Below, one piece after another: positions 29,889-34,939 of a DNA stretch of 34,939 nt. Under the pieces are notes generated by a model that saw only the letters and a program-made list of their open reading frames with translations, had not been told where the DNA came from and did no database searches. This DNA is from Hyphomicrobiales bacterium. Lineage in GTDB: Bacteria > Pseudomonadota > Alphaproteobacteria > Rhizobiales > Aestuariivirgaceae. Within the stretch, counting starts at the first letter, position 1, and each line of letters opens with the position of its first letter. The stretch spans positions 1 through 34,939 of the forward strand of contig JALUAB010000223.1 in assembly GCA_027051195.1 (NCBI GenBank), read 5' to 3'. Both the position numbers and the translations under genes were made by a program.

Positions 29889-29989
29889 GGATGGCCCGGG
29901 CTTTTTCCATGTTTTCATATCACGCGGCCGCGAACCACCACAACACGCCAGCCCGCATCATGGCGCATCTGGCCGTTCCGCAGTGCAAA

Positions 29990-30151
29990 TCACTGCCAGC
30001 TGCTGACGAGAGTGCTGAACGTCTCCTGCAGCTTGCTCTTCACCCCGGGCATTACCGCAATCAGCGCCATGGCCGTGGCCGAGATGATGAGCGCGTATTC
30101 CACCACGGTGGCGCCGGATTCATCTTTGAGGAAGTTGGAAAAAGCACGCAT
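29990..30151 (-). CDS. Flp/Fap-type (type IVb) pilin, 53 aa
   Basis: Minus-strand translation MRAFSNFLKDESGATVVEYALIISATAMALIAVMPGVKSKLQETFSTLVSSWQ*: G/ATVVEYALI prepilin-peptidase motif plus hydrophobic helix; GGAAGGA upstream. Not in the supplied ORF track (under 60 aa). Confidence 0.93.
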   Translation of the reverse strand: MRAFSNFLKDESGATVVEYALIISATAMALIAVMPGVKSKLQETFSTLVSSWQ

Positions 30152-30277
30152 GAAACAGGTCCTTCCCTTCTGGCCTCACTCGACTTGCCGTCAAGGTTAG
30201 GTGCCATGTTTTAACGTTTGGTTGCACGGCAGGCGCGATTTCGCACTCTCCGGGCGTTTTTTTCGTGCAAAGCGGCG

Positions 30278-31039
30278 TCAGCCGACATTGGCCAACCCCG
30301 GGAACGTCTCGATGAGCCAGACGGAGATGCGCTGGATGCTGCCCGTGAGGAACATCACACCGGTGATGACGAGAAACGTGCCCATGGCTTTTTCCACCAG
30401 CTCCATGTGTCTGCGGAAGCGCTTGATAAACGCCATGAACGGCCCCATCATCGCCGCCGCCAGCAAGAACGGCACCCCCAGCCCGGCGGAATAGACCGAC
30501 AGCAGCAGCGCCCCTTTCTGCACGCTCTGTTCCTGCGCAGCGATGGCGAGGATGGTGGCCAGCACCGGGCCGATGCAGGGCGTCCACCCCAGCGCGAAGG
30601 CCAGCCCCATCACGTATGCACCCAGTACCGTGGCCGGCTTGGCGTCCACGTTCAGCCGGTATTCGCGCATCAGGAAGGACAGGCGGAAAATCCCCAGGAA
30701 GTGCAGGCCCATGATGATGATGAGCACGCCCGCCACCTTGGAAAGGGTATCCATGTATGCTCTGAGCAGCTGGCCGATGGCCGAGGCAGAGGCGCCCAGG
30801 ATCACGAACACGGTGGAAAAGCCGAGCACGAACACCAGAGCGATGAGCAACACCCGGCCCATCATGGGTTTTGCGGCTGCCGCCTCACCGCCGTTCGTAC
30901 CGCCCTGCCCCGCCAGCTGTTGCAGGTTCACGCCCGCGATATAGGCCATGTAGGGCGGCACCAGCGGCAGCACGCAGGGCGAAATGAAGGAAAGAATGCC
31001 CGCGGTGAAGGCGGCCCAGAAGGAAACGTCATACGCCAT
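30278..31039 (-). CDS. ccdA: Cytochrome c biogenesis / thiol-disulfide transporter CcdA
   Basis: MAYDVSFWAAFTAGILSFISPCVLPLVPPYMAYIAGV; GLAFALGWTPCIGPVLATILAIA: paired TM cysteines. Confidence 0.95.
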   Translation of the reverse strand: MAYDVSFWAAFTAGILSFISPCVLPLVPPYMAYIAGVNLQQLAGQGGTNGGEAAAAKPMMGRVLLIALVFVLGFSTVFVILGASASAIGQLLRAYMDTLSKVAGVLIIIMGLHFLGIFRLSFLMREYRLNVDAKPATVLGAYVMGLAFALGWTPCIGPVLATILAIAAQEQSVQKGALLLSVYSAGLGVPFLLAAAMMGPFMAFIKRFRRHMELVEKAMGTFLVITGVMFLTGSIQRISVWLIETFPGLANVG

Positions 31040-31148
31040 GCCCGGCTCCCGGAATTCCTGTTTGCATCTTCATTCGCGCCGCGCCCTCCCCGGCGGGAAG
31101 ATGCCTCATGCCGACGCCGCGGGCAAGCGTGCGCGCCGCGCGCGCCGC

Positions 31149-31826
31149 TCACTTTTGCGCCAGCAGCCTGTCGATGATGGCGTGCGCCTCTTTCGCGTTC
31201 CAGTCGGCCGGCCCGATGAGACGGGCCACCTCGCGCCCCTGCCTGTCCACCAGCAGCGTCACCGGCAGCCCCTGCACGCCGATGGCTTTCAGCGCCGCGT
31301 TGCCCTTGTCCCACAGCATGGTCAGCCCCTGCCCGCCCATCACCTTCAGCGCCGAGTAGGCCCAGTCATACCCCTTGTAGTCCTCCGAGATCGCGATCAC
31401 GCGGAAGTCCTTGCCCTCGTAGGCCTCCTGCAGGGCGATGATGTCCGGCATCTCCTTGCGGCACGGCGGGCACCAGCTGGCCCAGAAATTCACCAGCAGC
31501 ACCTTGCCTTTCCACTCGGCGATGTCGCGCGTCCTGCCCTTGCCGTCCAGCGCCGTGATGCGCGGCAGGGGCTTCGGCTGCGGGTGGATGGTCAGCCGCT
31601 TCATCGCCCCGGTGGCCAGCGCCGGAGAAACCGCCGACTCGTCCTCGCCGACGGCCTTTTCCGCCTGCACCTGCGGCCCGGAAGCCGCGGCCGTTTCCTC
31701 TTCCGGCTTGCCTCCACCACCCTGAAAGGCGTAGATGGCGGCGAACGCCAACGCCGCCGCCAGCGCGATGAACAGCGGCAGGCGGCCCATGGAGGGCGGC
31801 ACGGGGTTGCCTTTCTCTGCCGTCAT
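31149..31826 (-). CDS. tlpA: TlpA-family thiol:disulfide oxidoreductase
   Basis: N-terminal TM anchor; [41 protein letters not shown] (WCPPC); [29 protein letters not shown] before ATG at 31826. Confidence 0.94.
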   Translation of the reverse strand: MTAEKGNPVPPSMGRLPLFIALAAALAFAAIYAFQGGGGKPEEETAAASGPQVQAEKAVGEDESAVSPALATGAMKRLTIHPQPKPLPRITALDGKGRTRDIAEWKGKVLLVNFWASWCPPCRKEMPDIIALQEAYEGKDFRVIAISEDYKGYDWAYSALKVMGGQGLTMLWDKGNAALKAIGVQGLPVTLLVDRQGREVARLIGPADWNAKEAHAIIDRLLAQK

Positions 31827-31870
31827 GGTGCACTCCTGTTGCGCAATGTCCAACCACGGAGTCTTCGGTC

Positions 31871-33262
31871 ATGGCCAACCGCATGTGGGGCGGACGCTTT
31901 TCCTCCGGCCCGGACGAACTGATGGAGGAGATCAACGCCTCCATCGATTTCGACAAGCGTTTTTACCGGCAGGACATCGAGGCCTCGAAGGCCCATTGTC
32001 AAATGCTGGCCGCCCGCGGCATCATACCGCAGGCGGATGCGGAACAGATATTGGCCGGACTGGATGAAATCGCAAGGGAAATCGAGGCCGGCGACTTCAC
32101 GTTTTCGCGCGCGCTGGAAGACATTCACATGAACGTGGAAGCCCGCCTGGCCGAACTCATCGGCGATGCCGCCGGCCGGCTGCACACGGCGCGCTCGCGC
32201 AACGACCAGGTGGCTACCGACTTCCGCCTCTACGTGCGCGACGCCATCGACCACATCACCGGCCAGATCGAGGCGCTCATGCGCGCGCTGGCGGAAAAGG
32301 CGCGCGAACACCACGCCGTGGTCATGCCCGGCTTTACGCACCTGCAGGTGGCCCAGCCCGTCACCTTCGGCCATCACTTGCTGGCCTACGTGGAAATGTT
32401 CCATCGCGACGCCGGACGCTTCGAGGACGCCCGCAAGCGCGTGAACGAAAGCCCGCTGGGCGCCGCCGCGCTGGCCGGCACCGGCTTTCCCATCGACCGC
32501 GAGATGACGGCACGGGCACTGGGCTTTTCCGCGCCCATGCGCAACTCCATCGACGCCGTCTCGGCGCGGGACTTCGTGCTGGAAACACTGGCCGCGGCCG
32601 CCATCTGCGCCACCCATCTCTCGCGCTTCGCCGAAGAGCTGGTGATCTGGTCGTCCGCCCAGTTCGATTTCATCCGCCTCTCCGACCGCTTCACCACCGG
32701 CTCCTCCATCATGCCGCAGAAGCGCAACCCGGACGCAGCGGAGCTGATCCGCGCCAAGGCCGGGCGCGTCATCGGCGCGCTCGTGGCGCTCATGGTGGTG
32801 ATGAAGGGCCTGCCGCTCGCCTATTCCAAGGACATGCAGGAGGACAAGGAGCCGGCGTTCGACGCGCTGGACACCCTCTCGCTGGCGCTGGAGGTGATGC
32901 GCGGCATGGTGACCGACATGGAACCGAACCGCGAGGCCATGCGCGCCGCCGCGGCCACGGGCTTTTCCACCGCCACCGACCTGGCCGACTGGCTGGTGCG
33001 CGAGCTGAACATGCCCTTCCGCCAGGCCCATCACGTCACCGGCCGGCTGGTGGCGCTGGCCGAGGAGAAGGACGTCGATCTGCCCGATCTGTCGCTGGAG
33101 GAGATGCAGGCGGCGGAACCGCGCATCACGGCAGATGTCTTCTCCGTGCTGGGAGTGGAAAATTCCGTGGCCTCCAGAAAGAGCTTCGGCGGCACCGCGC
33201 CGGAGAACGTGAAAAGCATGGCCGAATGGTGGCTTCAGCGGCTTGGCGCGGAAAGGACCTGA
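31871..33262 (+). CDS. argH: Argininosuccinate lyase
   Basis: [42 protein letters not shown]...[22 protein letters not shown]...[24 protein letters not shown]. Confidence 0.98.
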   Translation: MANRMWGGRFSSGPDELMEEINASIDFDKRFYRQDIEASKAHCQMLAARGIIPQADAEQILAGLDEIAREIEAGDFTFSRALEDIHMNVEARLAELIGDAAGRLHTARSRNDQVATDFRLYVRDAIDHITGQIEALMRALAEKAREHHAVVMPGFTHLQVAQPVTFGHHLLAYVEMFHRDAGRFEDARKRVNESPLGAAALAGTGFPIDREMTARALGFSAPMRNSIDAVSARDFVLETLAAAAICATHLSRFAEELVIWSSAQFDFIRLSDRFTTGSSIMPQKRNPDAAELIRAKAGRVIGALVALMVVMKGLPLAYSKDMQEDKEPAFDALDTLSLALEVMRGMVTDMEPNREAMRAAAATGFSTATDLADWLVRELNMPFRQAHHVTGRLVALAEEKDVDLPDLSLEEMQAAEPRITADVFSVLGVENSVASRKSFGGTAPENVKSMAEWWLQRLGAERT

Positions 33263-33484
33263 GGATACATTCGATAATCTGCATACCTGCCATGCAAGTT
33301 TACCCGCTGGTGCGGCAAAACTGTCGCATTGACCGCCACTTGCAGCTGTGGCATTTGCCATCTCGCAAGATGAAATTCCGGTAAGTTTCCTCAAGGGCAT
33401 CCGGGAATGCCGGGGCGGTGCAGGCTTCTTGTCTGCGGCCGTAGCCCGACCTTTCCGGTATTCAAGTTTCCGGAGCCTGGAACC

Positions 33485-34405
33485 ATGACCATCTATCTCC
33501 CGATTGCCGAGGTTTCGGTCAATCTCTTCCTGCTGCTCGGGCTGGGCGGCATCGTCGGATTTCTGTCAGGCATGTTCGGCGTTGGCGGCGGCTTTCTCAT
33601 GACTCCGCTGCTGATGATGATTGGCATCCCGCCCGCCGTGGCGGTGGCCACGGAAGCCAACCAGATCGTCGCCTCTTCCGCCTCCGGCGCGCTGGCGCAA
33701 TACCGCCGCGGCAACGTGGACGTGAAGATGGGCCTCGTCCTGCTCGTGGGCGGCATCATCGGCTCGGTGCTGGGTGTGCAGATCGTCAAGATCCTGCGCG
33801 AGATCGGGCAGGTGGATCTGGTCATCAAACTCACCTACGTGGCCATGCTCTCCATCATCGGCTCGCTGATGCTCGTCGAGTCGCTGAACGCCCTGCGCAA
33901 GCGCAAGGCCGGCAAGGCCGCTCCCGGCAGAAAACCGGGGTCGCACAACTGGATCCACGGCCTGCCGTTCCGCACCCGTTTCCGCCGCTCCAAGCTCTAT
34001 ATCTCCGTCATCCCGCCCATCCTGGTGGGCGTGCTGGTGGGTCTGCTGGCGGCCATCATGGGCGTGGGCGGCGGCTTCATCATGGTGCCGGCGATGATCT
34101 ACCTGCTGCGCATGCCCACGAACGTGGTGGTCGGCACCTCGCTGTTCCAGATCGGTTTCGTCACCATGGCCACCACCATCCTGCATTCGGTGCAGAACCA
34201 GACGGTGGATATCGTCATGGCCCTCATCCTCATGGCCTCCGCCGTCATCGGCGCCCAGCTGGGCGCGCGCGCCGGCGCAAAGCTGCCCGGCGAACAGTTG
34301 CGCGTTCTGCTGGCGCTGATGGTGCTGGGCATGTGCATCAAGCTCGGCTGGGGCCTGGTGGCCACGCCGGATGAATTCTTCTCCTTCGCGGCGGGAGGTG
34401 AATAA
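33485..34405 (+). CDS. TSUP/TauE/SafE family anion (sulfite) exporter
   Basis: GLGGIVGFLSGMFGVGGGFLMTPLLMMIGIPPAVAVATEANQIVASSASGALAQYRRGNVD and C-terminal copy GLLAAIMGVGGGFIMVPAMIYLLRMPTNVVVGTSLFQI; start MTIYLPIAEVSVN. Confidence 0.94.
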   Translation: MTIYLPIAEVSVNLFLLLGLGGIVGFLSGMFGVGGGFLMTPLLMMIGIPPAVAVATEANQIVASSASGALAQYRRGNVDVKMGLVLLVGGIIGSVLGVQIVKILREIGQVDLVIKLTYVAMLSIIGSLMLVESLNALRKRKAGKAAPGRKPGSHNWIHGLPFRTRFRRSKLYISVIPPILVGVLVGLLAAIMGVGGGFIMVPAMIYLLRMPTNVVVGTSLFQIGFVTMATTILHSVQNQTVDIVMALILMASAVIGAQLGARAGAKLPGEQLRVLLALMVLGMCIKLGWGLVATPDEFFSFAAGGE

Positions 34406-34408
34406 GCC

Positions 34409-34939
34409 ATGATTCGCAGGATTTTCCAGACCATCCTCGGTCTTGCGCTGCTGGTCGGCGCCATCGCCGGCCCCGCCATGGCGCAGGAGCGCACACCGGC
34501 GGAACTCACCGCCAGCATCGGCAAGAGTGACGGAGAAGGCATCGGCATCGTCGCCGATCTGTCCACCCACACGGTGGCCATTCGCACCGACTTCGCCGGC
34601 ACCCGCGTGCTGCTGTTCGGCGCACTGGTGCGCTCCCGGGAAGAAGGCAAGGCCCGCCCCGGCATCGTGGTGGTCATCCGCGGCCCGGAAAACGAGTTCC
34701 GGATGCACCGCAAACGCCGCAAGCTGGGCGTTTGGGTGAATGCCGACGAACGCGTCTTTCCTCGGGCGCCGGGGTATTATGCCATTCTCGCCACCAGCCC
34801 GCTGGAGCGCACCGCGCCAGCGGAGGCCCTGCGCAAGGCCGGCATCGGGTTCGACCAGCTGAAGGAAGAGCTGATACGCACCGGCCAGGGGTTCGCCTCT
34901 CCGCAGGAGGCGGCGGAATATGCCGACGGCTTCATCCGC
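34409..34939 (+). CDS. TIGR02186-like membrane/periplasmic protein, truncated by window end
   Basis: Open frame to the window edge: MIRRIFQTILGLALLVGAIAGPAMAQERTPAELTASIGKSDGEGIGIVADLSTHTVAIRTDFAGTRVLLFGALVRS...GIVVVIRGPENEFRMHRKRRKLGVWVNADERVF. Starts 3 nt after the TSUP stop. Confidence 0.8.
   Translation, partial: MIRRIFQTILGLALLVGAIAGPAMAQERTPAELTASIGKSDGEGIGIVADLSTHTVAIRTDFAGTRVLLFGALVRSREEGKARPGIVVVIRGPENEFRMHRKRRKLGVWVNADERVFPRAPGYYAILATSPLERTAPAEALRKAGIGFDQLKEELIRTGQGFASPQEAAEYADGFIR

Noticed and set aside
30190-30206. Possible sigma-54 promoter (minus strand TGGCAC-CTAACC-TTGA) before the Flp pilin
   Set aside because: Spacing is one nucleotide too long and the GC of the -12 element is replaced by GA, so it does not fit the strict -24/-12 consensus.
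30224-30268. T7 run (gcgtttttttcg) as a plus-strand terminator between ccdA and flp
   Set aside because: No strong GC stem directly precedes it and no plus-strand gene ends there; on the minus strand it is an A run.
31823-33400. 525-aa minus-strand ORF
   Set aside because: Antisense to argH, which is unambiguous.
1-34939. CRISPR array, tRNA/rRNA genes, prophage, transposase or defence system
   Set aside because: No regularly spaced repeats, tRNA-like cloverleaf, rRNA sequence or transposase/integrase/defence motifs were recognised by eye; a dedicated scan (tRNAscan-SE, CRISPRCasFinder, DefenseFinder) would be needed to confirm.

Overview
This 34.9-kb, GC-rich window looks like an alphaproteobacterial chromosome segment, judging by gene content and order (cobST plus phytase-like esterase, DUF4167, lysC-ptsP-prfA-prmC, tlpA/argH). 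It is mostly housekeeping: purH, heparinase-like, cobT/cobS, rplU-rpmA, hisC-tyrC, gloB, prmC-prfA, rodZ-like, ptsP, lysC, a DD-peptidase, thiPQ-like ABC genes, an SDH/ClpP-fold protease, rhomboid, ccdA/tlpA, argH, and TSUP plus a TIGR02186-like protein. No rRNA, tRNA, CRISPR array or transposase was recognised. The main unusual features are: (1) a membrane-anchored PhnD-like sensor fused directly to a LuxR-type HTH, followed by an exported DsrE-family protein, with a 12-bp inverted repeat between them; (2) a 53-aa orphan Flp/Fap type IVb pilin missing from the supplied ORF track; (3) an approximately 108-nt imperfect palindrome downstream of purH and a REP-like element between cobS and cobT; (4) a 16-bp perfect palindrome in front of the rhomboid gene; (5) a DD-peptidase with SDA where S-x-N is expected and a very basic C-terminal tail; (6) thiPQ without a visible thiB, packed against an SDH protease and rhomboid gene. 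All family assignments were made by eye from translated motifs; no database search was run.
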